Assembly: GCF_012958305.1 (NCBI RefSeq) | Contig: NZ_JABBYO010000001.1 | Coordinates: 310,001-374,000, forward strand | Direction of reading: 5' to 3' | DNA length: 64,000 bases | Source of the DNA: Tautonia rosea | Lineage (GTDB): Bacteria > Planctomycetota > Planctomycetia > Isosphaerales > Isosphaeraceae | Shown: piece by piece, positions 45,455-55,418 of the stretch | Numbering within the stretch: the stretch's first letter is position 1 | Layout: each line of letters starts with the position of its first letter | Program-made: the position numbers and the translations under genes | The notes under the pieces: generated by a model | The model's database searches: none | Told to the model about the DNA's origin: nothing | The model's input: only the letters and a program-made list of their open reading frames with translations

Positions 45455-45769
45455 ATGCGCATCAAGCGGGTGACCAATAACCTCGGACAGAAAATCGCCT
45501 CCCTCGCCGTTGGCATGCTGGGGGTTGGTGTCGTACTTGCCATCTGGGGAGGGGTCTGGCTGGTCTATCTGTACCGCAACCCTCCCGAAAGCGAGGCGAT
45601 GCTCTTCGTCGCCGCCGGGATCTTTCTCTCCGGCCTCGACCTCGGTCTGATCGGATTCTCTGCCGGATTCATCGGCCGAGCCGCCCGGGAATCCTCCTCA
45701 GACGAGGTCAGGCCTTCCGATCGCATCGCCGTCGCGACTCCCAACCACGACAACGAACCCGTGCGTTGA
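45455..45769 (+). CDS. Small two-pass membrane protein, paralogue of the next gene
   Basis: A 104-residue protein with two membrane segments ('ASLAVGMLGVGVVLAIWGGVWLVYLY' and 'FVAAGIFLSGLDLGLIGFSAGFIG') joined by a short loop with 'RNPPES'. The next gene product has the same layout ('WSGLWLIYLNRHPPDQ'), so the two are duplicates. The ATG at 45455 is the start I favour because the preceding residues are charged and unlike the relative. Function unknown. Confidence 0.65.
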   Translation: MRIKRVTNNLGQKIASLAVGMLGVGVVLAIWGGVWLVYLYRNPPESEAMLFVAAGIFLSGLDLGLIGFSAGFIGRAARESSSDEVRPSDRIAVATPNHDNEPVR

Positions 45770-45875
45770 CACGTTCGATCAGACCAACTCCCCCACCGCT
45801 CTTGGCGTTCTCCGCTGCGTGTCGTGATCGAAGGTCTGTTTCATCACAACGTGTTCTTCAAGGAAAGGGTGCCTT

Positions 45876-46118
45876 ATGCGCACTGATGCTACCGATTCCG
45901 AAGTCTCCTGGGCCGGCACCGCCTTGTTCGGCGTAACCCTCGGCTCACTTCTGACCCTCTGGAGCGGGCTTTGGCTCATCTATCTGAATCGACATCCCCC
46001 CGATCAGAGTGTCTGGACCTATCTCGCCACAGGAGTCCTGCTCACCGGGCTCGCGTTTCTGATCGGCGGACTGGGCTTGAGGTTGGTTCGACGGCAGACC
46101 GAAGAGCAGACCGCATAA
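45876..46118 (+). CDS. Small two-pass membrane protein, paralogue of the previous gene
   Basis: An 80-residue protein with two membrane segments, sharing 'WxGxWLxYLxRxPP', the hydrophobic 'TGVLLTGLAFLIGGLGL' and a basic tail with the product of the gene just upstream. GGAAAGG sits ~8 bases upstream of the ATG. The tandem duplication suggests a membrane-adaptor or heteromer function; no family is known to me. Confidence 0.65.
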   Translation: MRTDATDSEVSWAGTALFGVTLGSLLTLWSGLWLIYLNRHPPDQSVWTYLATGVLLTGLAFLIGGLGLRLVRRQTEEQTA

Positions 46119-46425
46119 CACTCGGCCGATTCTCCTGCTCGTCTTGCCTGAATGGACCGCCTCGCCCGACTGATTCGCCCAACTCGCTCCTCCAGGCGTT
46201 CCCCTCCCGGGCATTTATTCCAGGTTCCACTCGGGCAAGACCGCTGGGCCCGAGGTGCTCGCACACTCCGGGGCGCTCGTCGAATGCCCGGGAGCACGCT
46301 CCAGTCAGCCCTTCACTCACGAAGACTCCTTTCCCAATTCCAGGAACACGCGGCACCACGAGGTCGATACAATACAGCCCGGTCTTCGAAGTCACCCCTT
46401 CGTCCTCATTGCAAGAAGTCGCATC
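46119..46425. other. Gene-free stretch of about 310 bases
   Basis: No convincing frame, hairpin or promoter stands out between the two small membrane genes and the EF-hand-like protein. Likely upstream control region of the latter. Confidence 0.35.
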
Positions 46426-46965
46426 ATGAAATCATGGGTTGACGGCTTTCTCCGGATTGTCCTGGACCGATCGATCGAGGAGTTGATCGGTGCGATCCTC
46501 CTCAGCGTGTTCCTTTCCGCGGCCGCTGCTTGGCTGGGGCTTTGGCTCTGCCGATCCCGGAAGGATGCAACGGCCCGGCTGACCGGCGTCATCCTGGTCG
46601 TGTCCCTGCTCTCCATGGGCGTGGGAGCAACCTTCATTGAGACCTCCCTCCCCGCGCAACCGACCTCGCACAATCCCAGCACCTTCTCGATGATGTCGGG
46701 TCCTCCCGCCTTTTATCAGATGGTCCTGGTCCTCGACGCCAACGGCAACGGTCAGGTCGATGTCGAGGAACTTCGCAAGGCGTCGGTCGCACTCGGCACC
46801 GCCGATCTCGCCTTCCCCAACGGGACCGACGACGCGGTCGACTCTGCGCTCACCTCCTTTGCCGCGGGCGCTGCCGGTCCCAATGCTCCGGAGAATCTCG
46901 TTGATCCAGACGATTCAGACACTTCCGATTCCGATGCCGATCAGGACCCTTCCGACGCCCCATAA
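46426..46965 (+). CDS. Membrane protein with EF-hand-like calcium loop
   Basis: A 179-residue protein with two membrane segments (about 20-42 and 52-72). An EF-hand-like 12-residue loop 'DANGNGQVDVEE' (104-115) follows, with Asp, Asn, Asn, a Gly at position 6 and Glu at 12 in the correct positions. The C-terminal ~25 residues are Asp/Ser-rich. Calcium binding on the outer face of the membrane is a reasonable inference, though a single EF-hand often needs a partner. The next gene starts 57 bases downstream in the same direction. Confidence 0.65.
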   Translation: MKSWVDGFLRIVLDRSIEELIGAILLSVFLSAAAAWLGLWLCRSRKDATARLTGVILVVSLLSMGVGATFIETSLPAQPTSHNPSTFSMMSGPPAFYQMVLVLDANGNGQVDVEELRKASVALGTADLAFPNGTDDAVDSALTSFAAGAAGPNAPENLVDPDDSDTSDSDADQDPSDAP

Positions 46966-47022
46966 GCGCCGACCGTCCTGGCCCGATCCGAGCTTCCTCC
47001 TTCTTCAACCGGAGATCCTTTG

Positions 47023-47550
47023 ATGCGTCCTGTGCGCCGTTCGACACTCCATCGAGCTTTGATCCTGGGAGGCGTGACCGGCATGCGAGCTGCCCTCGGT
47101 CCGGCCCTGATTTCCGCCTCGCGCCGCTCCGGCAACCAAGAGTTGCTCGCCCTCGCCGCTCTCGGTGAAATGGTGGTCGATAAGCTGCCCTTGGTTCCCA
47201 GCCGAAGCCGCTTGCCCCTCCTGATTCCAAGAGCCATCGCCGGCTACTGGGTCGGCCGACAGGTGGCCGAGCAAGACCGAACCCAGAATCCCAACCTCCC
47301 CCTTCTGGGAGCGACCGCCGCCGTTGGGGCCGCACTGCTCGCTCCAACCGTACGAAGCGCCCTCGGCGCTGCCTTCCGCCTGCCCGATCCGATCCTTGGA
47401 GTCCTCGAAGACGCCCTGGCCCTCTCCCTCGGAAGCCAGGCCGCTCGGCTTGCCCCGGACGACCTGAGGCGACTTGTGGCCGATGCCGTGGTCAGCCTCC
47501 AGAACAAAATGGCCGATTCCTCGACCCTTCAGGGCCCTGCAGCCCACTGA
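47023..47550 (+). CDS. Membrane protein, DUF4126-like
   Basis: A 175-residue protein. 'LGGVTGMRAALGPALISASRR' and 'MVVDKLPLVPSRSRLPLLIPRAIAGYWVG' resemble DUF4126-type small membrane proteins with several hydrophobic helices. I cannot assign a role. The ATG at 47023 follows an in-frame TTG at 47020. It is the last of a same-strand set of small membrane proteins from 45.4 to 47.5 kb. Confidence 0.65.
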   Translation: MRPVRRSTLHRALILGGVTGMRAALGPALISASRRSGNQELLALAALGEMVVDKLPLVPSRSRLPLLIPRAIAGYWVGRQVAEQDRTQNPNLPLLGATAAVGAALLAPTVRSALGAAFRLPDPILGVLEDALALSLGSQAARLAPDDLRRLVADAVVSLQNKMADSSTLQGPAAH

Positions 47551-47780
47551 TCGTCACGCGAGGAATTCCGTCCTTGCGGTCGCTTGGGCCGTCGTCCTTG
47601 ACGGCCAGACTGCGACGCTCCTCTCGAAATCGATCGTTCCGCGTGCTCAGCGCAGCTTAGCGACGACGGATCATTGCCGATTCCGATCGTCAGCAGAGTC
47701 ATTCCTCACATCAGAATCCGATCGACGACTTACACACTCGACACATCACATCAACCGAGGCAAATCTTTTTGAATTCCCA

Positions 47781-48770
47781 CTAGCGAGCCGCCGCAAGGC
47801 TCGGACGTCCGAAAATCGCTTCATCCGGGAAGTGCGCACCGGGGCAAACGGTCGGAGTTGCCGAAAACCCGCCGTGGCTTCCCACGCGGTCGCCAGGAAT
47901 CGCGTAACGTTCTTGCAGATACGCAACGAGGGTCCGGGCAGCCTCAATCTGCTTCGGGGTCGGCCTGGTCGCGTCGAGATCGCCGACCAGGCAAATCCCG
48001 ATGCCGTACTCGTTGACGCTCGGGTGTTTGGCATCTCGGCAATGCGCGCCCGGCTTCTGGTCCGACCATCGCCGGGTGACTTCAATCATCCCGTCCTGGC
48101 TTTCGGTTCCATTGCCGATGATAAAGTGATAACTGCAACCGTCGAGCCCAGCCCGCTCCCGGTGCTCTCGGTCGATCTGGGCATAGCCCCCGGCCTCCGA
48201 GGCGCTATGATGCACCACGATGTACCGCCAGGGCCGATCCGCTCGGGGCGGTTGCACCAAATCAAGCGGATCATCGGCCATCGCCTGGACCTTCGACCGC
48301 AGATCGGACCGCGCACTGATCCGCGTTGCGGTCCGGCCCGATTCGTTCCGGGTCTGCGGTGGCAGAACGCGGGGCGGTTCGCCCACGTCCGAGGGAATCG
48401 TGGAGCCCTTGCTTGGTTGCGGCAAGGGCTCATCTTCCTCCAGCGGGCTGAGGTTCAACTCCGGTTCATTCGCCGGTCCCGGACTGGCCGGAGGAGAGAC
48501 ATACGGTCCGTACGTGTCCTCATACGCCGGTGGGACCGACGACGGAGGAGCCGCGTCGAACTCGTACTCATACGGCGTCGGATCGGTCGGGATCACCGTG
48601 CTCGACGAGGGAGTCGGACTCATCAACACCGGTTCAGAGTTGATGAACGTTGGTCGATAGCTTGATCGACGATGCTTGCAGCCGGCCATCGTGACCATCC
48701 CGATCGCCAGGCCGAACACCATCAGACGAGTCAACCGACTCATCCGGAGCGTCTGCCATCGCGCGTCCAT
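47781..48770 (-). CDS. PGRP/amidase_2-type N-acetylmuramoyl-L-alanine amidase lipoprotein
   Basis: A 329-residue protein with a lipobox ('VTMAGC', Cys31), a Pro/Ser/Glu-rich linker (~40-165), and a C-terminal PGRP/amidase domain (~185-329). Amidase markers: '[13 protein letters not shown]' (first Zn ligand His), '[11 protein letters not shown]', '[13 protein letters not shown]', and 'TVCPGAHF' with the Cys ligand. It should cleave peptide from glycan in peptidoglycan at the outer membrane, notable in a phylum once thought to lack a wall. I chose the ATG at 48770, with GGAGG 7 bases upstream. Divergent from leuS. Confidence 0.88.
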   Translation of the reverse strand: MDARWQTLRMSRLTRLMVFGLAIGMVTMAGCKHRRSSYRPTFINSEPVLMSPTPSSSTVIPTDPTPYEYEFDAAPPSSVPPAYEDTYGPYVSPPASPGPANEPELNLSPLEEDEPLPQPSKGSTIPSDVGEPPRVLPPQTRNESGRTATRISARSDLRSKVQAMADDPLDLVQPPRADRPWRYIVVHHSASEAGGYAQIDREHRERAGLDGCSYHFIIGNGTESQDGMIEVTRRWSDQKPGAHCRDAKHPSVNEYGIGICLVGDLDATRPTPKQIEAARTLVAYLQERYAIPGDRVGSHGGFSATPTVCPGAHFPDEAIFGRPSLAAAR

Positions 48771-49217
48771 GAGATTTCCTCCACAGAAATGGTTCAATTT
48801 TTACCGCGTTGCGAAGTGCAATTGGTGCTGAAGCAAGGGCGGTGCCGAGCGAAGCCGATCGGCCATCTGCCGGCGGGAAGCGCTCCTCGAATTCGTCTCA
48901 AGTCTACACGCCGATGGGACGACGGGCGGATCGACCCTCCGAGATTTCTCGAAAAAACCTCAAGTGCCCCACCCCGGCGGCCGACGCCCCCGTGTAACTC
49001 TTGCAAGTCCTTCCATACCCCTCCCTGCAGAATCGACACATCCCTTCCAGCCCCCTCGATCTCGCCTCCCCTTGCTGGTCACCGAGACCTCCGGGCGGTA
49101 TGCTATCGGATTCGATTGAGACCTCCCGCCCGAACGATCGGCCCGACCCGCGCATCCCTCAGAACGCGACCCCGGCCGACTTTTTTTCCGATCAGATCGC
49201 TCAGGAGACCGCGGTCG
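48771..49217. other. Divergent intergenic region (amidase / leuS)
   Basis: About 450 bases. The leuS frame stays open far upstream of its real start, but that upstream part has no LeuRS homology. No T-box or other riboswitch that I can recognise precedes leuS. Confidence 0.45.
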
Positions 49218-52100
49218 ATGCCGGCCTACCACCCCCAGCGCATCGAGACGAAGTGGCAAGCCTACTGGGACGCTCACGAAACGTTCCGCGTCGCCGACCT
49301 CGTCCCCGATCAGCCCAAGCTCTACATCCTCGACATGTTCCCCTACCCCTCCGGGGCTGGCCTGCATGTCGGCCACCCCGAAGGGTACACCGCCACCGAC
49401 ATCCTCTGCCGCTTCAAGCGCATGCGCGGCTTCAACGTCCTGCACCCGATGGGCTGGGACGCCTTCGGCCTCCCCGCCGAGCAGTACGCCATCCAGACCG
49501 GCACCCACCCCCGCATCACGACCCAAAAAAATATCGACACCTTCCGACGGCAGATCAAGGCCCTCGGCTTCTCCTACGACTGGTCCCGAGAGGTCGATAC
49601 CACCGACCCCGACTACTACAAGTGGACCCAGTGGATCTTCCTCCAGCTCTACGACACCTGGTACGACCCCGACTTCTCCTGGACCGACCCCGAAGGCCGC
49701 TCCCGCGTCGGCAAGGGCCGCCCCATCGCCGACTTGCCCATCCCCGCCGATTGCCCCGACCCCGACGCCTTCCGCGACGGCAAGCGCCTCGCCTACCGTG
49801 CCGAGGTCCCCGTCAACTGGTGCCCCGCGCTCGGCACCGTCCTCGCCAATGAAGAGGTGATCGACGGCAAGTCCGAGCGTGGCGGCCACCCCGTCGTCCG
49901 GATGCCCCTGAAGCAGTGGATGCTCCGCATCACGGCCTACGGCGACCGCCTCATCGAGGATCTCGACATCGTCGACTGGCCCCGCGCCATCAAAGACATG
50001 CAGCGCAACTGGGTCGGCCGCTCCGAGGGGGCCGAGGTCGACTTCAAGATCAAGCGCGGCGGCGACTTCGACAACTGGCGGCAGGCCCGCTCCTCCTCCG
50101 GCTGGCCCGAATCCGCCCCCGACGACGTGATCCGCGTCTACACGACCCGCCCCGACACCCTCTTCGGCGCGACCTACATGGTCCTCGCCCCCGAGCACCC
50201 GCTCGTCGACCGCCTCACCACCCCCGAGCAAAAGGACGCCGTCGCCCTCTACCGCCAACAGGCCGCCGGCAAGAGCGACCTCGACCGCACTGACCTCGCC
50301 AAGACCAAGACCGGCGTCTTCACAGGCGGCTTTGCCGTCAACCCCGCCAACGGCGAGCCCGTGCCCGTCTGGATCGCCGACTACGTCTTGATGGGTTACG
50401 GCACCGGCGCCATCATGGCCGTCCCCGCCCACGACGAACGTGACTTCGAGTTTGCAAAAACCTTCAACCTCCCCATCCGCCCCGTCGTCTCCCCCTCCGA
50501 CGCCTGGCTCTCCTCCCACGCTCCCGAAGGAATCGACGACCCTCGCGCCCACTACAACCGAAACCCAGGCACCTTCCCCGAAGCCTTCTGCGACGAAGGC
50601 CTCGCCTTCAACTCTCGAAACCCCGAGGTCGCCCTCGACGGCAAGGGGACCGACGCCGCCAAGGCCGTGATGATCCGCTGGCTCGATTCCTCCGGCCTCG
50701 GCCGCAAGACCGTGAACTTCAAGCTCCGCGACTGGCTCTTCAGCCGTCAACGCTACTGGGGCGAGCCCTTCCCCATCCTCTTCGACGCCGACGAGCACCA
50801 CCACGCCGTCCCCGAGACCGAACTGCCCGTTCGTCTTCCTGAGATCGACGACTTCAAGCCGTCCTCCTCCGGTCGTCCAGAGCCCCCCCTCGCCAAGGCG
50901 ACCGACTGGGTGAGATACTCCGATACCTACCTCCGCGAAACGAACACCATGCCCCAGTGGGCCGGCTCCTGCTGGTACTACCTTCGCTACATCGACCCGA
51001 AGAACGCCGATCGCCCCTGGGACCCCGAGAAAGAACGTTACTGGATGCCCGTCGATCTCTACGTCGGCGGCGCCGAGCACGCCGTGCTCCACCTGCTCTA
51101 CTCCCGCTTCTGGCACAAGGTCCTCTTCGACCGCGGCCTCGTCTCCACCGCCGAGCCGTTTCAGCGCCTCGTCAATCAGGGGATGATCCTCGGCGAAACC
51201 GAATACACCGCCTACCGCGACGAATCCGGTGCCTGGGTCTCATCGAACGAGATCACCGAGGACGTCGGCAACGGCATCCACCTCCGCTCCGGCGGCCAGG
51301 CGACTGCGATCAAGCTCTCCGACGACCAGGTCACGAAGAAGGGTGATGCCTTCGTCCTCGTCGACGACGCCTCCATCCGCGTCGATGCCCGCGCCCACAA
51401 GATGTCCAAGAGCCGCGGCAACGTCATCAACCCCGACGAGGTCATCGCCGACTACGGAGCCGACAGTCTTCGACTTTACGAAATGTTTATGGGTCCGCTT
51501 GAAGCCACCAAGCCCTGGAGCATGAAGGGGGTCGAGGGCGTTTACCGCTTCCTCGGCCGCGCCTGGCGGATGATCGTCGACGACAAGGCCGACGACATCC
51601 AGCTCGCCCCCCAGGTCCAGGACGTCCCACTCGACGCCGAGGCCGCCAAGGTCGTCGCCCGCACCGTTGCCGGCGTGACAGATGACCTGGAGGCCATGCG
51701 GTTCAACACCGCCATCAGCAAGCTCATGGAGTTCGTCAACGTCTTCACCAGTCGTGACGTCCGCCCGAAAGGCGCGATGGAGACCTTCACTCTCCTGCTC
51801 GCCCCGATGGCCCCCCATCTCGGCGAGGAACTCTGGCACATTCTCGGCCACTCGCAAACGCTCTCCTACGAGCCCTGGCCCACCTTCGACCCCGCCCTGC
51901 TCGTCGACAATGAGGTCGAGATCCCCGTCCAGATCAACGGCAAGATCAAGGCCCGCCTCGTCGTCCCAGCCCAGGCCGACAAGGATCTTCTCGAATCCCT
52001 CGCCCGATCCGACGCCCGGATCGCCCCCTTGCTTGAAGGCAAGACGATCCGCAAGGCCATCGTCGTCCCCGGCAAGCTCGTCAACTTCGTCGTTGGCTAG
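49218..52100 (+). CDS. leuS: Leucyl-tRNA synthetase
   Basis: A 960-residue class I aminoacyl-tRNA synthetase. It has the HIGH-like HVGH (50-53), the tRNA-editing CP1 domain ([11 protein letters not shown], '[17 protein letters not shown]', about 300-430), 'QRYWGEPFP', and KMSKS (about 728-732). The C-terminal anticodon-binding and leucine-specific regions are complete. The start is the ATG ahead of '[17 protein letters not shown]', the usual LeuRS N-terminus. Codon use is extremely C-rich in the third position compared with many neighbours, consistent with high expression. A terminator-like hairpin follows. Confidence 0.98.
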   Translation: MPAYHPQRIETKWQAYWDAHETFRVADLVPDQPKLYILDMFPYPSGAGLHVGHPEGYTATDILCRFKRMRGFNVLHPMGWDAFGLPAEQYAIQTGTHPRITTQKNIDTFRRQIKALGFSYDWSREVDTTDPDYYKWTQWIFLQLYDTWYDPDFSWTDPEGRSRVGKGRPIADLPIPADCPDPDAFRDGKRLAYRAEVPVNWCPALGTVLANEEVIDGKSERGGHPVVRMPLKQWMLRITAYGDRLIEDLDIVDWPRAIKDMQRNWVGRSEGAEVDFKIKRGGDFDNWRQARSSSGWPESAPDDVIRVYTTRPDTLFGATYMVLAPEHPLVDRLTTPEQKDAVALYRQQAAGKSDLDRTDLAKTKTGVFTGGFAVNPANGEPVPVWIADYVLMGYGTGAIMAVPAHDERDFEFAKTFNLPIRPVVSPSDAWLSSHAPEGIDDPRAHYNRNPGTFPEAFCDEGLAFNSRNPEVALDGKGTDAAKAVMIRWLDSSGLGRKTVNFKLRDWLFSRQRYWGEPFPILFDADEHHHAVPETELPVRLPEIDDFKPSSSGRPEPPLAKATDWVRYSDTYLRETNTMPQWAGSCWYYLRYIDPKNADRPWDPEKERYWMPVDLYVGGAEHAVLHLLYSRFWHKVLFDRGLVSTAEPFQRLVNQGMILGETEYTAYRDESGAWVSSNEITEDVGNGIHLRSGGQATAIKLSDDQVTKKGDAFVLVDDASIRVDARAHKMSKSRGNVINPDEVIADYGADSLRLYEMFMGPLEATKPWSMKGVEGVYRFLGRAWRMIVDDKADDIQLAPQVQDVPLDAEAAKVVARTVAGVTDDLEAMRFNTAISKLMEFVNVFTSRDVRPKGAMETFTLLLAPMAPHLGEELWHILGHSQTLSYEPWPTFDPALLVDNEVEIPVQINGKIKARLVVPAQADKDLLESLARSDARIAPLLEGKTIRKAIVVPGKLVNFVVG

Positions 52101-52111
52101 CCGTCCTGCTC

Positions 52112-52145
52112 ATCGGGCCCGAGACTTCCCCTCGGGCCGATCGAT
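52112..52145 (+). terminator. Hairpin terminator after leuS
   Basis: Stem ATCGGGCCCGAG (52112-52123) with CTCGGGCCGAT (52131-52141), one bulged G, lying 12 bases after the leuS stop and before the convergent PrsW-like gene. The T-run is weak, so confidence is moderate. Confidence 0.55.
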
Positions 52146-52190
52146 CATCGTTTCCTTAGCCTCACGTCCCAGAACCGGAACGACCGCGGA

Positions 52191-53021
52191 TCACTTTTCT
52201 GCGTCGCTAGGGGTGATGACTCCCTGACTGGCGTGCTGAGCAACCGTTGCCTCGCTCCTGCAACCCACAGACCTCCGCTGGGCTCGAAGAATCCGAACCG
52301 CCCAGACCATCATCGTGATCCAGAGAAGGAAGCCCGCGCCGAGGATCCCCAGCGGAGCCCCGAGCGCCCTGAGTTCCGAAGCACTCGGTTCGTCGGAAAT
52401 CTCAGGGAACTCCTGGTGCTCGAGCAATACGACCCCGACATCATAGAGGGCATGAATGACGAACGGCACGATCAGCGCAAAGATCAAGGGTCGTACTCGG
52501 ATTCGATCCGTCCCGATGGCTCGACCGACAAAAAACCCCATGATCAGGCCCATCGCGCCGTGAGTCAGTGTCGCGACGCTCCGCGAAACCAATACCTCCC
52601 CCGGCCCCTCGCTCAGCAGCGCAAACATGGCATTTTCGATGGCTGCGAACCCGAGTCCGATCAACGCGCAGCACAGCGCCGCCTCGGAACCGACCCAATC
52701 TCTGAACGCGACCGCGGCGAGCAAGATGATCGCCAGCCGCGCAGTCTGTTCCGACAGCGCCGCCGTGAGAATTACCTCGACGATGCCCGACTGAACCGAT
52801 CCCGGCTTCCCGGCCAGTGCCGCTTCGACGGGCAACAACAGGCGGTTGAACATCCCTGTCAGGACGAAGGAAGCCAGACCACCCCCCACGAACAACCCCA
52901 GGACCAACCAACGCGGGACATTTCTGCGGATCAACCAGGAGATTCCAATGGCCACAACCGCCGCAATCATCACCGCGGTCGTGAACGAGAACCCATTGAT
53001 CTGAAGACCGTGTCCGCCCAT
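52191..53021 (-). CDS. PrsW-like intramembrane protease family protein, first motif altered
   Basis: A 276-residue membrane protein with seven or eight hydrophobic segments. PrsW-family signatures are visible: 'GLGFAAIENAMFA' (FAxxEN), 'THGAMGLIMGFFVG' and 'HALYDVG'. The first motif, normally EExxK, reads EQTAR. PrsW proteases cut anti-sigma factors or other membrane proteins. Without the normal Glu-Glu pair the activity is uncertain. The ATG at 53021 is favoured over an upstream GTG. It lies 90 bases from the convergent leuS end. Confidence 0.78.
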   Translation of the reverse strand: MGGHGLQINGFSFTTAVMIAAVVAIGISWLIRRNVPRWLVLGLFVGGGLASFVLTGMFNRLLLPVEAALAGKPGSVQSGIVEVILTAALSEQTARLAIILLAAVAFRDWVGSEAALCCALIGLGFAAIENAMFALLSEGPGEVLVSRSVATLTHGAMGLIMGFFVGRAIGTDRIRVRPLIFALIVPFVIHALYDVGVVLLEHQEFPEISDEPSASELRALGAPLGILGAGFLLWITMMVWAVRILRAQRRSVGCRSEATVAQHASQGVITPSDAEK

Positions 53022-53122
53022 CGTACCCAACCTCACCCGAACAGGCTTCGGCCGAACAACACGCAGACAAGACCTGATCTCTCTGGTTTATCGCGTTTCT
53101 GTGACCCTCACGTGGTCGGCAA

Positions 53123-54100
53123 TCACTCGATCGGCCCTGTCGGCTGCTCCGCCTCGGCCAGCACATCGGCGAGAATGGTCCCGAGGTTTCGGGTCGGTGT
53201 ATAGCCGATCAACCGCTGGATCTTCTCCAGGCTCGGCACCCGCCGCACCATATCCTCAAAGCCAGACGTGTACGCCTCATCATAAGGGATTGTCCGGATC
53301 TCGCTCCGTCGGCCGGTCAAATCCCGAATACGCTCGGCCAACCCGAGAATCGACACTTCCTCATCATTGCCAACGTTAAACACCTGCCCCCGAGCCTCGG
53401 GGTGATGGATCAACTGCACGAGCGCCTCGACCACGTCCTTCACGTGGGCAAAGCATCGCGTCTGCTGGCCGCTTCCGTAAACGGTCAGCGGTTCTCCCGC
53501 AATCCCCTGCGTGATGAACCGAGGTATCACCATCCCGTACCGGCCCGTCTGCCTCGGTCCGACCGTGTTGAACAGGCGAGCCACCACCACCGGCAACCGC
53601 GCCTCGTGCCAGTGGGCGAGCGCCAAAAACTCGTCGAGCATCTTCGCCCCGGCATACGCCCAGCGGCGGGTCGTACTCGGGCCAAGCACCACGTCATCTT
53701 CCTCGCGGAACGGGATCCGCTCACTCTTCCCGTACACTTCACTGGTCGAAGTCAGCAGCATCGGCCGCCGATACCGCGCGCAGCACCGCAACAGCACATC
53801 AGTCCCATTCACAATCGTTTCGATCGTCTTCACCGGCTCGTCCACCACCAGCCGCACGCCGACGGCGCTTGCCAGGTGAAACACCGCCTGACTCTCGGTG
53901 ATGCAACGCTCCACCACGTCCGGCTCGGTGACGCTCGCCACCCGCAGCTCAAAGCCCGGACGCCCTTCCAGATGCGCGACGTTGGAAAAACGCCCAGTGC
54001 TCAGGTCGTCCAGGGCCAGCACCGAGTGACCATCATCGAGCAATCGCTCGCAAAGGTGGCTGCCGATAAACCCGGCGCCACCGGTGACCAGATAGTTCAT
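53123..54100 (-). CDS. NAD-dependent nucleotide-sugar epimerase/dehydratase
   Basis: A 325-residue extended SDR. It has 'VTGGAGFIGSHL' (residues 5-16), 'LTSTSEVYG' (116-124), YxxxK (Tyr149, Lys153), and 'ARLFNTVGPRQ'. Sequence style is between UDP-glucose 4-epimerase and UDP-glucuronate decarboxylase. It likely makes sugar precursors for surface glycans; the substrate is not decidable from sequence. The ATG at 54100 starts the Rossmann domain directly. The HNH gene lies 150 bases upstream on the same strand. Confidence 0.88.
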   Translation of the reverse strand: MNYLVTGGAGFIGSHLCERLLDDGHSVLALDDLSTGRFSNVAHLEGRPGFELRVASVTEPDVVERCITESQAVFHLASAVGVRLVVDEPVKTIETIVNGTDVLLRCCARYRRPMLLTSTSEVYGKSERIPFREEDDVVLGPSTTRRWAYAGAKMLDEFLALAHWHEARLPVVVARLFNTVGPRQTGRYGMVIPRFITQGIAGEPLTVYGSGQQTRCFAHVKDVVEALVQLIHHPEARGQVFNVGNDEEVSILGLAERIRDLTGRRSEIRTIPYDEAYTSGFEDMVRRVPSLEKIQRLIGYTPTRNLGTILADVLAEAEQPTGPIE

Positions 54101-54250
54101 GGATGGACCGGGTTCCTGGGGACACGCACCAGCGGGGCGGTCGGCCGTCGTCGGCAACGCGTCGCCCTACTGTCTGGTCCCGGATGAATAATGGCGACGA
54201 GCCTGCGTCTCGGGGCATTCCCCGGACGCCAGGCTCGATCAATGGCTCGG

Positions 54251-54853
54251 TCATACCCCCTCGTCGAGGGCCACGTTCCAGTACGCCTCGCTGACGAAGC
54301 GTGACCAGCTTTCAATCCGCATGGTCGAATAGGCATACAATGGCCTCCACTCCGGCCGAAACGGCTTCTTGCGGAGCTTCATCTGTGCCTGCTCGGGCGT
54401 GCGATTGGCCTTGCGAGAATTGCAGGCCACGCAGGCCAACACACAATTCTCCCACGACGAAACACCCCCCTGCGCCCTCGGCAACACGTGGTCGATCGTC
54501 AGTTCCGACGACCCCGGCCGTGTGCCGCAGTACTGGCAGGTCGAGTGATCGCGCTTGAAAATGTTGCGTCGGCTGAAGGTCACGGTCGACTCGCGATACC
54601 GGTCGTAGTGCGACAGCGTCACAACCTCCGGCACGCGCATGCGGAACGTCACGGCCTGGATGAACGGCTCGTCGTCCCGAGGTTTCAACCGGGCCCAGTC
54701 GGCCCAGTCGTAGAGTCGGAAATCGTCGGGGTCGACGACGCGGGCCGACTCGTTCCACAGCATCACCAACGCCCGAGACACCGAGGCCACATTCACCGGT
54801 TGCCAGTTCCGGTTCAGGACCAGGGTCGGGCGATCAAGGACAGCGGCGCTCAT
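54251..54853 (-). CDS. HNH endonuclease
   Basis: A 200-residue protein. The C-terminal half has the HNH metal site: CxxC at 106-109 ('CQYCG'), Asp121-His122 ('TIDHVLPRAQGG'), Asn136 in 'SWENCVLAC', second CxxC (141-144), and 'NSRKANR'. The N-terminus ('TLVLNRNWQPVNVASVSRALVML') is that of the common chromosomal HNH proteins found outside homing elements. Its target is unknown; it may act in DNA repair or in restriction. I used the ATG at 54853, where the family similarity starts. Confidence 0.9.
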   Translation of the reverse strand: MSAAVLDRPTLVLNRNWQPVNVASVSRALVMLWNESARVVDPDDFRLYDWADWARLKPRDDEPFIQAVTFRMRVPEVVTLSHYDRYRESTVTFSRRNIFKRDHSTCQYCGTRPGSSELTIDHVLPRAQGGVSSWENCVLACVACNSRKANRTPEQAQMKLRKKPFRPEWRPLYAYSTMRIESWSRFVSEAYWNVALDEGV

Positions 54854-55418
54854 CTTGGGTGGGCCTCCCCCGACTCGGCGGGACCGGGTTCGCGGGACGA
54901 ATCTCGGTCGAACCCCAAGCGGAGGGGCTCGACGCTCCCGAGGCTGGGCGGACGCAGGACAGTCGACCCCTTTGGGTCGCCGTACTATTATGACACGACG
55001 TCCAACCCTGTTCGCAACCTCGTTACCCTGCGACACCCCCAACCACACCCTCGGTTCACCCGTTTTCTCACAAAAACCTTGAGAAATCCGCGGCCTTCGT
55101 GCTTCCCTATCCCTTGCGAAATTCTCGTGAAGAACCCCCAAGCCCCGTTCCAAACCCCCCGCACTGCTCCCAAAATCGTAATTGCGTGCGACGATTCTCC
55201 CATCCTCCGAACAGCCGAGTCCGCTCGCCCCTCCCGAATGGCCCCTCGACGCTCAGCCCTGGGCGAACCTCTGCCGGATCGATTCCGCCCCCACCGGCCT
55301 TCCCTTTCCGGCGCTCGCGCCCTCCTCGCGGCCAGGACCGATTCCGAACCCTCGGTCACCGATTCCCGCAGCCCCTCAACCCTTTGAACCCTTCGTCCCC
55401 CCTCCCGAGCCCAACCTC
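54854..55418. other. Divergent intergenic region of about 565 bases
   Basis: Between the HNH gene and cinA. Long frames are open here but are Pro/Arg/Ser-rich and lack domains, a common artefact of high GC. A TATAAT-like segment (TAATAG, minus strand, about 54985-54990) could belong to the HNH promoter. I see nothing else. Confidence 0.4.

Noticed and set aside
48672-49217. Upstream extension of the leuS frame by ~180 codons
   Set aside because: The extension is Arg/Pro/Ser-rich, overlaps the amidase gene and has no LeuRS homology; the normal N-terminus starts at 49218.
48960-51116. 718-codon minus-strand frame opposite leuS
   Set aside because: Shadow caused by extreme third-position C bias in leuS.
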